Part shown: positions 11,183 through 22,369 of the stretch, one piece after another | How the letters are laid out: every line of letters starts with the position of its first letter | How positions within the stretch are numbered: the stretch's first letter is position 1 | NCBI GenBank assembly: GCA_947396885.1 | Contig: OX377202.1 | Location: forward strand, 3,224,001 to 3,288,000 | DNA from: Heligmosomoides polygyrus polygyrus | Taxonomy: Eukaryota > Nematoda > Chromadorea > Rhabditida > Heligmosomidae | DNA length: 64,000 nucleotides | Direction of reading: 5' to 3' | The notes under the pieces: model-generated | The model's input: the letters and a program-made list of their open reading frames with translations, nothing else | The model's database searches: none | What the model was told of the DNA's origin: nothing | Program-made: the position numbers and the translations under genes

Positions 11183-11477
11183 GCGGGCTGTTCATTAATC
11201 GTTTAATTAAAGTTGTTTTTTCTCATAGATGACGTGTATATTTTCATGCAGTAGCGATTGCGTGGCTTACATTATTTGAAACTATTTTAAAGGTTACACT
11301 ATTTTCTTTCAAAATAAGAGCGTCATTAGTGAAATAATTTGCAAAAAAATAGATTGAGAGCGTTACCGGTTTATTTCATCGTTTTGCTTCCAAAAGGATA
11401 AAGATGCGGCGCAAGCTCAGAAGAAATTATCTGAAAAAAACGACATTAATTATCGAATATCGAATGATAATGATGAA
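11183..11477. other. AT-rich, no gene
   Basis: Nothing coding or repeated is recognised apart from A/T-rich sequence. Confidence 0.5.
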
Positions 11478-11765
11478 GGATGAAGAACGGCGTTATATAA
11501 TCCCGTTTTGGGGTGCGCCACGCATTCTGCTTCTGCAGGATGTCGTGGAGGCGAGATGAATGCGCATTTGGCCATACAATGACTTGCGGTGGCCAGCCGA
11601 TGAGCAAGTCAGCGCTTTATCCTTCCCAAACAAGTCTGGTACCAACTCACCGACCCCGGAGGGATGGAAGGCTTAGTTGGCCTGGGCGGGAAATCCGAAC
11701 CAGGAACCTGGTATCGGGTGCACGCGACCGTCGGCGCCTCCTCCGACTGCGCTCCACGCGCCCAT
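11478..11765 (-). mobile_element. SINE-A copy
   Basis: Nearly consensus minus-strand copy; head complement CTCCACGCGCCC is followed by an AT-rich (TAA)-like tract. Confidence 0.85.
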
Positions 11766-12084
11766 CGAATGATAATAGTAATATAATAATAATAATACAA
11801 ACTCCAAAGGTAGTGTGTAATCGTACAAAGGTATGGTCGCCTTGCTACACATTTTCACGAGTTCGACCGAAGAGCATTTCTTTGCCTACAACTGTAGAAG
11901 CTTCTCGTAGCTGTTGTCTATAAGTAATTTGACAAAATTCGCTCAAAACTGCTTTTTTCGAAGGAAAATCGAATTGAAAGCTTTACGCTTCGGCATCAAA
12001 TGATGCGTAGTGTCGTCAATGTGCTAAGCATTCAGTTAAGTATTCGGTCTCTAAAATGCCCAAAAAGGCAGAAGAACACCTGCA

Positions 12085-12900
12085 GTAGAGCTGCGACACA
12101 TATATATTTTTTTTCACATCAAATTGGACACTTTTCAATTTAAATTGGACACTCCTCTCAGCAAGATTGACCGCTTTTGAAATCAAACTGAACGTCTGCC
12201 TTTTTCCTCATTAAGCTAGAGAAAAGATTTCCAAAAAAGTTAGAATAATTTTTTGCCCAAAATCCAAGAAATTATTCGGTACATGTCGCGAATGTGAGCA
12301 GCATTGGTAGGTTGGAGCGCGCCACGAATAACAACCAATAAGAGCACAGAACGAACACATCAGGGTGCCGACTGTACGCGCCTTCTCTGAATGGCACTCT
12401 GATTCGATCTGATTGGATGAGGCCTTCCCATCTCTAAATGCTGCCCGCCTTCGCGACATATACCATTTTTTCTCCAAGGAAACTGTTACTATAACTTTTG
12501 TTGACGTTTTAATTAACGTGAACCCATAAGTGAGCACGTTGTTTGAAATTTTATAAAATTCCATTTTTTTTCGAGAAAAATAATGGTTTAAAGCTATTTT
12601 TGAAACAAGCAGGAAGACGACCGTTTTTGCTGCTAAAAAAGGAGACTTCGCCATGCCCTCGTCCAAAGCTTCGCGATTTTTATTCGATTGATTGCAGATA
12701 TTCTACTTACATGAAGTTTTACACCTGATATAACAAAAACGTTTGTAAAGAACACATATATCTTTATTTTGTTGCTTTAAGTGCTGTAAGCAGCATTTAG
12801 ACTGTCAATCGAATAAAAATTTCAAAGAGGTAATCGAACTATTTCGGCCTTGCTGCGCTTTAAAACAAATTTTATTAAACATTTATTTCTTAAAAAATAA
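12085..12900. repeat. Foldback family H copy, interrupted
   Basis: Carries the family H arm words: AAATTGGACACTTTTCAATT, TTGAAATCAAACTGAAC, then GTTAGAATAATTTTTTGCCC, and on the other side GACTGTCAATCGAATAAAAA. The arm is interrupted by a family E element (12277-12476). The complete copy is at 61829-62899. Confidence 0.65.
12277..12476. repeat. Family E TIR element, nested
   Basis: Ends GTACATGTCGCGAATGTGAG and its rough inverse CCGCCTTCGCGACATATACC; interior about 160 bp with no open frame of note. It is inserted into a family H arm. Confidence 0.7.
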
Positions 12901-13154
12901 AAATTTTATAAAATTATTATAATACACTCGTTCGGTTCGCTTCTTCGTCCTCCAGTACACCTTTGTATGCACGATCGACATCCTGATTGGCTGGCGTAAG
13001 TTCGGTCGGCGTAGTGCTTGGTTATGAGTGGCTGGCACGCTCACCTCCCAACGTTGCCCACCGTCGCGATGTGCACCTTCATATCTAACGTGAATTGAAA
13101 AATTACGAAAAAAAACTATGCCAAGTACTCCTTGAATATGTTAATACAGGATGT

Positions 13155-13245
13155 TTTTTCGCAATCAAAACTCTTACGCCAGCCGGGACTCGAACTCGCA
13201 CGTTCTGCTTTCCGGGCAGCAATGCTAGGTCTTACACCATTCCTT
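13155..13245 (-). mobile_element. SINE-C copy (tRNA-derived)
   Basis: Minus-strand copy of a second tRNA-derived family. It shows the B-box complement GGGACTCGAAC and the tail complement TCGCAATCAAAACTCTTAC. The anticodon arm region is degenerate and the copy has many relatives, so it is not called as a tRNA gene. Confidence 0.7.
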
Positions 13246-13975
13246 GAACAAAAAAGTGTTCTAACTGTCTTGTAGAGTCTTTAGTTTCATCTATAAGAAG
13301 GACGTTTCGATTTGGAAGACGTTCAGTTTGGCGTCAGAATCGTCACGTCTGTTTAGAAAAGTGTTCAGCTTGACGTGAAATTGGCATAGCCCTTGGTAGA
13401 GCCGTTAGCTCCCGTGACGCTGCTGGTGGATGCTCTGCTTTAGACGTGCTATTCTCAGAAATGATGAGACCGATGTGTCAGGCCTAAAAATACGGCGTGT
13501 ACCTAGCAACCTCGTTGGAAGAAATATGACCACCTGCTCCGTCGGCCGTCAGACCTTTTAGAAGTACTGCAGCCTTGTTTCTGCTCCTGATCGTCGTTCG
13601 GGGTTGATTCCGCTATTCTTCCCACATTCCTACCTCAGTCTATCTATGTTTGGCATATGTGCAGCTAGCTGACCATCAGAAGCTGTTCCCCAGGAGCGCT
13701 CTGCTCCTGCTCTGACAAATGGCATGAAAAAGACGCTGCAAAAATTAGACGCTCCTGCTTATTACACTGCCTTGCCAGCCGTGTTTTCGTCTCGTCCCAC
13801 ACCTCCATCTTTCGCCTATTCCTCGGTACTCATCGAAGTCATTTCTTTCGTCAAAGACAACACCATATGCAGGGACTCCCCTCAAGCTCAGGAGCAGCCC
13901 TTTTCGCACCAAAACATCATTTATTTTCGGCAACCTTCTATTTTTTCGTGAATTTCCAACATTTTCCCATATTAA
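13246..13975. other. Unassigned sequence
   Basis: Some family H-like words near 13290-13385 (GTTCAGCTTGACGTGAAA). Otherwise no gene or repeat is recognised. Confidence 0.4.
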
Positions 13976-15052
13976 TATTAGGTTGTCCCATAAGTCTCCG
14001 CCGTCTTTTTTCAACGATTTACTGCAGATTTCGCCGGCGGCCTCTTGCATAGCGCTGCCTAGCTTTCGAAAGAGAATGATCTGCTCTATCAGAAAATGTG
14101 TTGCATTTCTTTCTTCATCCTGAATTTTGTCAATTTTTAGGTCGTTGAAGTGAAAAGTGAAAAAGTGAAAAAGTGAAAAAGTAGCCATTTGCGCACTTGT
14201 TCTCTCCGCTTAGGTTTGTAATTTTTTGCGCAGTTTTTTATAGCATTTGGAAGACAATGTTCTGTATACAAGAATATGTGTTGGTCCTATTTTCTCACTT
14301 GCCCTTTATTGATTTTTAGGCCATCAAATTGGGAATTCCGACTTTTCCGTCCGAATTTTTAGCAAAACGCCAGTTCTGTGGTTGGACTTTTTTGCTTGGT
14401 GTTATACGTCCTTTGGAAGAGGATGTCTTTGCTCAGTAATTTTTGCTCAGAATTTGTGTCGCTTTTATTGGCTCCCGCTGATTTCTGTCGAATATCAACA
14501 ACTGAAGAAGCAGAAGGAGTTGTTGGTGAAGACGATTTTTCTCTTTTTGGCGTTTTGTTGATATTCAATAGAAATCAAGGAACGCGACACATATTCTTAT
14601 AGAGCAAGGCATTCTTTTTCGAATGACGTTTAACGCCAACCCAAAAAGTCAAACCACAGAGCAGGAGCTGTCGGCAAAAATAACCATCCTCCTAATTCGG
14701 ACGTCCCAATTTGGTGTCCTAAAAATCAATAAAGGGCAAGTGACAAAATAGGACCAGCACACATTCTTGTAGTACAGAACATTGTCTCCCAAATGCTTGA
14801 AAAAACTGCGCAAAAAATTACAAACCTAAGCGGAGAGAACAAGTGCGAAAATGGCTACTTTTTCACTTTTTCACTTTTCACTTCAACGACCTAAAAATTG
14901 ACAAAATTCATGATGAAAAAAGAAATGCAATACATGTCCTGATAGAGAAAATCATTTTCTTTCGAAGGCTATGCAGCGCTATGCAAGAGACCGCCGGCGA
15001 AATCTGCAGTGAATCGTTGAAAAAAACGGGGGGGGGGGGAGACAATCTAATA
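13976..15052. repeat. 1.07 kb near-loopless palindrome, mariner-like ends
   Basis: The whole segment folds back on itself around a centre near 14515, with arms of about 530 bp. Matching blocks include AAACCTAAGCGGAGAGAACA, ATTGATTTTTAGG and its inverse, and GACACAAATTC-like words near the centre. The left end, TTAGGTTGTCCCATAAGT, resembles mariner-type TIRs, and TA dinucleotides border both ends; the right end has been altered by a G run at 15029-15039. Open stretches of 60-147 codons on both strands are by-products of symmetry. Interpreted as a palindromic, transposase-less mariner derivative. Confidence 0.85.
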
Positions 15053-15390
15053 GATGGATATTTGATCCAATGCAGAAAAATCAATCGATTGATTCCATTT
15101 CAGAAAAATCCCTGAAAATTCCGTTAATTCGCTGAGGAAGATTTTTAAAAAACGCCGCCGTCAATTCGTTCAAATCGTTACATTCTTAATCGTTAAGTGT
15201 ACTAGGCTCGAAAAGGCTCAGAGCGATAGAGCAAAACATTTGCCTTCGAAAGACAAAGAACACTGTCCTAGGAATTTAACCAAAGAATAGGAGCCGTTGG
15301 TAAAAATAGTGTCTGTCTTCTAGAAACTTGACACTTTAATGCCCTGAAAATTAACGGAAATTAAAGCGAACAAAAAACTAAACGCCTAGC
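15053..15390. other. Unassigned sequence
   Basis: No gene recognised. Just downstream, the block GCCGCCAAACGTCTTGTTGG (about 15393) has a relative near 55171. Confidence 0.4.
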
Positions 15391-15515
15391 GGCCGCCAAA
15401 CGTCTTGTTGGGGGCTTGTCCCCCTAACCCCGAGAACAGAACAACCCCAATCTTCCTCCTTTCTTCTTTACGCCTTCTTACTTTTGCTAAGTGAAAAACT
15501 GGTTCTTCTATGTAG

Positions 15516-17225
15516 ATTAGTGCAGCGGGATGTGGTAAGGCAGAACCTTCACAGGAATTTGTCAAGCAGTTCCGCCGCCTAAACAGGAAATGGACAGAGA
15601 TTGCCAGGTCGGCAAACCTTCCTAGAGGAGTAGTTACACGACTCAGGTGTGAACTACCTGTGTGTCCAGTGCTATACGTACTTATTAAGACACACAAGCT
15701 ACCTCCCGGGGGTGCTACCGCTGTCGACCCCTCCCTATTTAAGGTTAGGCCCATTGTAAGTAACGTTGCTGGTCCCACAGATCGCATCTCGTGGCTTCTC
15801 AATCTTGTCCTGGTACAGCTGTTCAAATTTATTCCCTCACACTTGCCAAACACTGAGGCATTCCTTCAAGTGCTCAACACAACCAGGGTTGAGGATGGGT
15901 ATGTTATGGAATCGTTTGATGTATCCTCGTTGTACACAAACGTTTCTAAGGAAAGCGCCTTGCAGGCCGTCTTCGAAATCCTCACCGAACACCAGGCCAG
16001 TTTGAACTTTTACGGCCTCAGCATTGAGCAGATCATGACATTGCTGAATGAGTGCCTAAAGTGCAACATATTCAGGTGGTGCGGAGAGTACTACAGTCAG
16101 GTGAGAGGACTGGCAATGGGACAACGATTGGCTCCCGTGCTTGCGGTAGCATTCATGTCGAAAGTGGAAGCTCCGCTCATAGACCGCAAACCTATCGTTT
16201 ACTGTAGGTACATAGACGACTGTTTCGTAGTGTGTTCCACTCAATCTGAGATGGACACCTGTTTCCACCTGCTGAACGAACAGTCGGAGCATATAAAGCT
16301 CACTAGAGAAGTACCTACAGAAAACTGGCTTCCATTCTTGAACGTTCAGGTTTGCCTCTCTGGAGGAGTTTTCAGGACGAGGTGGTACCGCAAGCCGAGC
16401 AACAAAAATATCCTTGTCCACTTCCGATCCTCTCATCCGACCAGTACGAAGAGAGGAATAGTTCGAAATATGTTTCGAACAGCGGCCTTAGTTTCATCTG
16501 ATGCGGAGCAGAAAGCCACGTCAAAGAATCTGGCGAGTGGTATTGCCAGAACAAACGGGTATCCCGCGGAAAAGTTTCAGGGATGGCGGAGACGGCGAGC
16601 TGTGGCGGCGGCTCATCGTCAGGACGATGGAAAAATACCCTTCTGCATCCCTTTTTGGACAGACGAAACAAGTGCGGCCGTCCGCACATGCCTACGCAAG
16701 GCAGGTCTAGAGGAGCTGGTGAGAGTGATAGAGGTTCCTCCCACCAACCTAAAGGGGCAACTAGTCCGGAATCGGCTGTACGACAGGACATGCACCACGC
16801 CATCCTGTGTTATCTGCCCGTTTGGAAGCGAAGGAGACTGCATGACATCGGGGGTGGTGTATCTCATTACCTGCAGTCAATGTGGAGAGGGGCATATAGG
16901 GGAGACGGGCAGACCCCTTTGTACAAGGGTAAAGGAGCACTTGGACGGCCTAAAGAAGTCCAATGTGTCGACCCCTTTGGGGGAGCACAGGGTCCGAAGC
17001 CATGGTGGCGCAATGGTTGAGGTGGCTGTGACGATCTTGGCGCGCGAGCGCGACATCTCGGCACGCAGAACACTCGAAGCGTTTTGGATCGCTGCCCAAA
17101 ATCCAAAAATCAACCGCAAGGAGGAGTGCATCGCGGTGACGCAAGAACTGGCGCCCTTCGTCGACCTCTGCGGGTTTGACCTACGTGGTCGTGCTCAAGG
17201 GGTCCCCGGGGCAGGTGGTCCGTAA
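15516..17225 (+). CDS. Penelope-like RT / GIY-YIG endonuclease (5'-truncated)
   Basis: Open for 569 codons from after a stop at 15513 to TAA at 17223, with no internal stop. The N-terminal part has the LPVCPVLYVLIKTHKLPPG block typical of Penelope-like RTs, then FKVRPIVSN, the SFDVSSLYTNV motif (first catalytic Asp), RGLAMGQRLAPVLA and the YRYIDD-type catalytic core (written here CRYIDDCFVV). The C-terminal third has a Cys-rich linker and a GIY-YIG nuclease: GVVYLITCSQCGEGHIGETG followed by RPLCTRVKEHL. The first methionine is absent near the start, so this is an element fragment rather than a host gene. An intact RT core suggests fairly recent insertion. Confidence 0.93.
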   Translation: MSAAGCGKAEPSQEFVKQFRRLNRKWTEIARSANLPRGVVTRLRCELPVCPVLYVLIKTHKLPPGGATAVDPSLFKVRPIVSNVAGPTDRISWLLNLVLVQLFKFIPSHLPNTEAFLQVLNTTRVEDGYVMESFDVSSLYTNVSKESALQAVFEILTEHQASLNFYGLSIEQIMTLLNECLKCNIFRWCGEYYSQVRGLAMGQRLAPVLAVAFMSKVEAPLIDRKPIVYCRYIDDCFVVCSTQSEMDTCFHLLNEQSEHIKLTREVPTENWLPFLNVQVCLSGGVFRTRWYRKPSNKNILVHFRSSHPTSTKRGIVRNMFRTAALVSSDAEQKATSKNLASGIARTNGYPAEKFQGWRRRRAVAAAHRQDDGKIPFCIPFWTDETSAAVRTCLRKAGLEELVRVIEVPPTNLKGQLVRNRLYDRTCTTPSCVICPFGSEGDCMTSGVVYLITCSQCGEGHIGETGRPLCTRVKEHLDGLKKSNVSTPLGEHRVRSHGGAMVEVAVTILARERDISARRTLEAFWIAAQNPKINRKEECIAVTQELAPFVDLCGFDLRGRAQGVPGAGGP

Positions 17226-17424
17226 ATATAAGCTCGCCCACCCACCTGAGTTAGCCCACCTCCAGCTAAAGGTGACGGGTGGATCATCTCGACCCCCACC
17301 GTAAAGGTTAGCGTTGCTGGTTTCTACTACATCGTTCCTTGTCTCCTTGTTTCCTTAGGAATTAGTTTCTGTAAGATGAAATGGTGTTTGGGCGAATAGT
17401 TTCCAAATGTTACTTCGACTCTTC

Positions 17425-17480
17425 CAGGCTCTGACGAAGGCGACATCGCCGAAACGTTAGCCAGAATAAAGGTCGATACC
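17425..17480 (+). other. Hammerhead-core-like motif at Penelope 3' end
   Basis: CTGACGA (17431-17437), a short GGCG...CGCC hairpin, then GAAAC (17451-17455), and a GGTC downstream at 17471-17474. This order resembles the CUGANGA / stem II / GAAA / NUH core of hammerhead ribozymes, which are reported in Penelope-like elements. An extra A precedes stem II, stem III would be very short, and I find no clear stem I, so activity is doubtful. The second copy (minus strand near 40740-40775) conserves the core with CTGAAGA. Confidence 0.4.
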
Positions 17481-17520
17481 AATCTTGGTCAACAGCTGCA
17501 GTCAACTTCATATCATCAGA

Positions 17521-18014
17521 ACCTTCACTGTTCCTATGAACCCCATCCACGCTCTATTGCATGTACGCGATTTAATCTCCGAAGTACCCGTTCTCTATGT
17601 GGCGAGAAATCAGATCACGAGAGACCCAATCCGATGTGAAGTCTACAGAAACATGATTTAAATTAATCGATATTGGTCTAAAGGTTGACACCGTTTACTG
17701 TAAGACGGCAGTAATACTCCGGATCCTATAGTCGCTCTCCCTACCTTTCCCCACTCCACGCTTATACTTCCTTACCCTAAAACTCCTTTACCCCTTCCTT
17801 ACCTAGCAAAGATCAAGCACGCACATGTGACACTGTGTCCCGGCTCACGTGTCACCACGTTGCCACGACATCTTCAGAAATCAGACGCACATTGAACTAT
17901 ATTGAGGAAAAACATTGGTCTCCCTTGTTCTCTCCTCCCCTCCCCTAGTAGTCGCCCTTGTTGACTCCCTCTTCACTGGTTTCCCTTCTAATGGTCTCTT
18001 TTACTTGAATTTCT
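17521..18014. other. Unassigned sequence
   Basis: Pyrimidine-rich stretches but no gene or recognised repeat. Confidence 0.4.
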
Positions 18015-18150
18015 TACGCATGTTGAACGACGTGTCCGGCACGTCTTCTGAATCCCTACGCACGTTGGACGACGTGTCCGGCACGCCTTCTGAGTCCCAA
18101 CGCATATTAGACGACGTCTTCAGAACATCTTCTGAATCCCTGCGCTCCGC
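18015..18150. repeat. 42 bp minisatellite, about 3 units
   Basis: Three diverged units of 42 bp (CATGTTGAACGACGTGTCCG, CACGTTGGACGACGTGTCCG, CATATTAGACGACGTCTTCA starts). Because the period is a multiple of three, both strands stay open across it; a 107-codon plus-strand frame (17915-18238) encodes a 14-residue repeat. No domain is recognised and I do not call a gene. Confidence 0.7.
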
Positions 18151-18526
18151 ACTTACTCCGCATTCACACCCTGACGCGTTGCGCCTTGAATATCTCGTAA
18201 ACTTGGACGATCCGCCGCCTAGGTTGTCAGTTCGATAGCAATCGCCCATGATTTAGCTGAAACTAAAACCGGCTGACATACGCCGCACTCTCGTCGGCAT
18301 CGCTTGGCTTCAGTCCCCCCTCTCCGTGACGGACACGTGAAGTTAGCCGATTATATATAGTAGGGTGACAAAAATCTCAAATGTACACGGAGGGAAGGAG
18401 CTCTCGGTGAAGGTCTTTTCTTTTTTGACCTTCCATTTCACTGACTTAAACACTGACAGAAAACGAAGCAAAAAAAGCGTGTGGACGCGTGAGCGCGAAG
18501 TTCATGGCGCCCTGCTGCCATTGAGA

Positions 18527-18603
18527 CCGATGTGGTAGGTCGGCGTAGTGGTAGTGTTGCAGCTTCACAGGAGCATGGTCGTGGTTCGATTCCCGCGTGT
18601 GCT
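18527..18603 (+). repeat. tRNA-like sequence
   Basis: GTAGTGGTAGTG (A-box-like) and GTGGTTCGATTCCCG (perfect B-box) are spaced like a tRNA. The 5' and 3' ends do not form a convincing acceptor stem and no clean anticodon arm is seen. It may be a tRNA pseudogene or the head of a further SINE family. Confidence 0.45.
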
Positions 18604-19110
18604 GGTGTTTTTTGCATTTTGCGATTTATCGTCAGTAGGATCCTTTATCCCCATTTCCAACACATTTTTGAACAAAAATACGGCACTAGATGTCGTTTAC
18701 GTTCATCGAGTTCTTCGAAAGTGGAAAGGTGAGAGTTTCTGACTTCCAGGATAAGCAAGTAAAAATCCGTTGCCAGATTCGTGATCAGCACCCCGAAATA
18801 ACTTCCACGCACAAAGCTTGAGCGATATTGGTGATTCTGATAGCGCTGATGAACTTCGCGCTAACGTCTTCACACGCCTTTTATTTTATTTATTTTTTTC
18901 GGCCACAGAGGAGCATTCCGAAAAAAATTAACTATGGTTTTGGATTCTCCACACGGGACCCTACATCCTGTAACAATTGCATCGCAAAAGATCACGGCCA
19001 CTCTGGAGGCTCTCCTTGTCAGACCCTGTCTTCAGAATGCCTGATTAGGTCTTCGGCCTCTAGAGAGGACTAGCAGCCTGGTCTACAATGCACTGCCTAA
19101 ATGTTGACCG
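18604..19110. other. Unassigned sequence
   Basis: No gene or repeat recognised. Confidence 0.4.
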
Positions 19111-19620
19111 AACTCAGCTGCATCTCGACAGTTGCGCTCGCTGAGAACGGCTGCGGTCCAGCGGCGCCGGCCGGCCGGCGCTGACGACATCCGACGACGA
19201 ACTCCTCCTCTCCAACTGGGCAAATACGGGGCTTATTTGGTGTGTCGTCGTAGCAGTGCTTGGCGTAGCCTTTGTGGACCGGCGGTTGGGGGTGTCTTGT
19301 TTGGACCGTCCACTTTCAGGCACTCGCCTCCTGCTACTCCTGGCGGCGACCGCGGCGGCAGTAGCGCCAGGAGCCGGAAACCGGAGTTGCCCCTCAACAG
19401 GATCTCGTCGTCGCATCATCCGAACGGCCGAAAGGTGCTCACGGACCGCTTTCTGTTGAACTATCCAGCGCTTTCTCTTCTCAGCTCCGCTGACTCATCC
19501 GCGTCCAGGTTTCCGACGTCGTTCTTTTCTCCGCTCCTCCGCTTTCCGTGGCTTCTATGGGCGTCCGAACGTTATTTTACACCCTTCTTATATTCGCCGG
19601 TTCCATCTGTACACTCCCCT
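19111..19620. other. GC-rich block, unassigned
   Basis: GC-rich with GGCGCCGGCCGGCCGGCGC-type symmetric words at about 19160 and long open frames on both strands (plus 175 codons from 19132, minus 101 codons). Neither shows a domain. It may be a promoter or non-coding exon; function unknown. Confidence 0.4.
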
Positions 19621-19639
19621 GAGTTTCTTCATTTAATTC

Positions 19640-21010
19640 ATATTTCATGTAATTTTTAATATTTGTAAGATTTTATGCAATGTTCAAGATTTTTCATTTA
19701 TTTCTATTTTATACATTTTCAAGATTTTTAATTTTTTAAGAATTAAGTTTTTTAACGAATTAAAGCATTTCTTGGTTATAAACTGAGCACGTTTACAAAT
19801 AAAATGAATAATAAAATGGACGTTTACTCGTTGAGAATTTATATTCAAGTGATATCTACTTCGAATGGCTAACGTCATGCAGAAAGCTCTAGTATCGACT
19901 GAGTTCCTAGCCTATGAAAGCTTTCGGGTGGCCATTAATTCTGCGCGTACGCACGGACAGACAGACGGATCAGATTTTCGTACGCCATTTTTACTTTAAA
20001 CTCGACACTTCTCAATTTAAACCTTCCATTTTTATTTTAAAGTGAACATTTCGTAATTTCAAACAGAACTTCTTTACAAATAAAATGAATATTTTACAAA
20101 TTGGTCAATCAATCGATTGTTTATTTGTTGTGAATTCTGTCCAACGGTAACTATATCCAAGTGGTACACACCTTACATAGCCAACGCTGAGTGGAGATCA
20201 AGAATATCGATTGAGTTTCTGTAAAAGTGGCCATCATTTTTGCGCGTACATACGAACAGACAGACGGATAATCTTTTTTATACCACCATTTTTACTTTGA
20301 GCTCGACACTTTTCAACATTAAGCGGACGTTTTTCGTTCCAGTCTGGGTATTTCTTATTTTTAAACCGAAGACTTTTTAAACACATTTAGTTCACCGACA
20401 TAGCATTTCTTAGAATAAAATGGACATTTTGCTAATTGGCCAGCGGCCTGTTTATTCCTTGTGAATTCAAATTCAAGCGATATCCGTTGGCTAACGCTAA
20501 GCAGAAACCACTAGTTCGACTTAGTTCCTAGCCTACGAAAGCTTTTGAGTGGCCATTAATTTTGCGCGTACGCACGGACAGACAGACGGACCAGTTTTTT
20601 ATGTACCATTTCTACTTTAAACTCGACACTTTTCATTACAAAATAGACACTTTTCAATTTAAACCCTACACTTTTTATTTTAAAATGGACATTTCGTAAT
20701 TTCGAACAAGCGTCTTTAGGGATAAAATGGACAATTTGCAAATTGGTCAATCGATCGACTGTTTTATTGTTGTGAATTCTGTCCACCGACGTCATACTCA
20801 TGTGACAGCCACCTCAAATGAGTATCGCTGAGCAGAAACCAATACCATCGAATGAACTGTTGTTTGAAAGCCTTCAATTTGAAAGCGGCCATCAATTTTG
20901 CGCGTAGCGACAGACAGACAAACGGATCTGATTTTTTAACTCAGCACCTTTCTACTTTCACTGGACACTTTTTATTTTGAAACTGGGAACTTTTAGAGAT
21001 AAAATTAGCC
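19640..21010. repeat. Tandem array, ~0.32 kb unit, about 4 copies
   Basis: The block GGCCATTAATTTTGCGCGTA followed by GACAGACAGACGGA recurs near 19930, 20230, 20552 and 20887 (spacing about 300-335 bp). Between markers are ordered words for AT-rich segments such as TTTAAACTCGACACTTTTCA and TTGGTCAATCAATCGA. The units are diverged. A lone related unit lies at about 4745. No coding capacity is seen. Confidence 0.85.
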
Positions 21011-21182
21011 TTTTGCAAGTCATGACACACATTTCTAAAGCTCAAATAAACATTGATTTAAGAAGTAAAAATTATACCCTTCAAGGAAATTTTTGTAGAA
21101 AATTTACCTCTGCAAAGTGCCTGAAGAAATTTTATCTAGGCTTTTGAAAATGAACAACTTGTGAAAGAAAGAACGGTCCTGG

Positions 21183-21380
21183 TAGCGAATGTGGCCAGCA
21201 CTGTGATGTGGGAGTGCGCCAGCCAATCAGGCCGCATTGCATTGAGTGGGCGTGTCATTCAGAGAGGGCGTGAACGGCCGCTACTCTGACTGACTAATGT
21301 GTGTTCAGTCGATGCTCTCCACTGTTTATGACCGCCTGTCGCGATCTATTTCCCAGTGCTGCCCACATTCGCGACATGGA
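21183..21380. repeat. Family E TIR element
   Basis: Left end CGAATGTGGCCAGCACTGTG and right end GTGCTGCCCACATTCGCGAC are inverse; interior includes GCGCCAGCCAATCAG. The size is about 200 bp. Confidence 0.65.
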
Positions 21381-22369
21381 TCCGCATCTCTTAAGGCGGC
21401 TCAAGCACCTCTTCACTTCTGCCGATGGACTTCCTCACTGCTTAGGCTTCCTATTTCAGAAGAAATCGCCTTCCGGCCTATTCATCTCAGAGCTGCCAAA
21501 TTCCCATGGCCTCATCGATTTTCCGGATGCTGCATAGCACACACACATACACACACGCATGCATAAGTTGTTCTGCTTCAGCGCGTCCTCGGAGTTCGGC
21601 ATAACAGGAAGTGCGCGTATTCTCCAACTCCCCGTAGGAACCACATGCATGCTCTGAAGACTAACTGGATTAACTTGCTTCTGATTATAAGCTCCTATTC
21701 CGTCGTGCTCAGCAGATGAAGAGACCCAAATGGAAACAGCAGTTTCTTGTTTCAGATAAGCGAAAAACTGGCAATTTCTTTGCGTCTCCGCTCTCCATTT
21801 CCTCTCCTTTCCGAAATTTCTGAATCTGAGATGGTACTCACTTGATGGCTAGTACATTCGCGCTATTTTTGAGCCAGATTCTCTACTGTGTTCCGTCGAT
21901 GCGTCTACATACTTCGATTACGTTGCAAGACAGCCGTCTGTTGATCACGGGGCTGAAATTTCTTAGAAGAATCTGAAGCTGAATAGAAGTAATTTTAAGC
22001 TCGAAATGTAAACGACAATACCGTTCAAATTCTTTCAAAGAAATGCGGTTCACGACGCTTTAAATCGTCGCTAAGCTATGACATGAGAAGAGCGTCGGCG
22101 AACATGGGAACGGCTAAGGTTCCTTCAAGTTCCAGAGCGCCCTATTTGATCTTAACCACAATTATTTTGCGCAGCCTTTTTTTGTTTTCCTTTGAGGCGA
22201 GTTTTCCAAAATTTGCCTGAAAACAATGTGAATTGGTTGGATTTTAAAAGTACCTCAAACTTGGGTAACTAAACCAATAAGATTAAACCTACGTCTTTCT
22301 TATTTTATGACAATTTTTCCAACATTTTCCTTCACAGAGTAGTAATTTTATCGGTGTATCTTCGATCCA
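21381..22369. other. Unassigned, with (CA)n run
   Basis: A short ACACACAC-type run lies at about 21538-21557. The words CCTCAAACTTGGGTAACTAA near 22255 recur near 42040 and (inverted) 40480. No gene recognised. Confidence 0.4.

Larger units (their letters stand above)
15391..17520 (+). mobile_element. Penelope-like retroelement, 5'-truncated
   Basis: Contains a long RT plus GIY-YIG reading frame (15516-17225) and a 3' segment (about 17357-17512) found again, inverted, as an isolated fragment at 40688-40936. The N-terminal portion expected of a full Penelope-like protein (about 800 residues) is missing, which suggests 5' truncation. The exact outer boundaries are not defined. Confidence 0.88.

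Noticed and set aside
10929..11195. Poly-Leu / poly-Asn / poly-Ile frames
   Set aside because: They are translations of the (TAA)n microsatellite and a SINE-A copy in different frames.
13745..14188. 147-codon minus-strand frame
   Set aside because: Most of it lies in one arm of the 1.07 kb palindrome; related frames appear in the other arm, and composition follows the hairpin rather than a protein.
17915..18238. Repeat protein gene
   Set aside because: The 14-residue periodicity comes from a 42 bp minisatellite that keeps both strands open; no other coding evidence.
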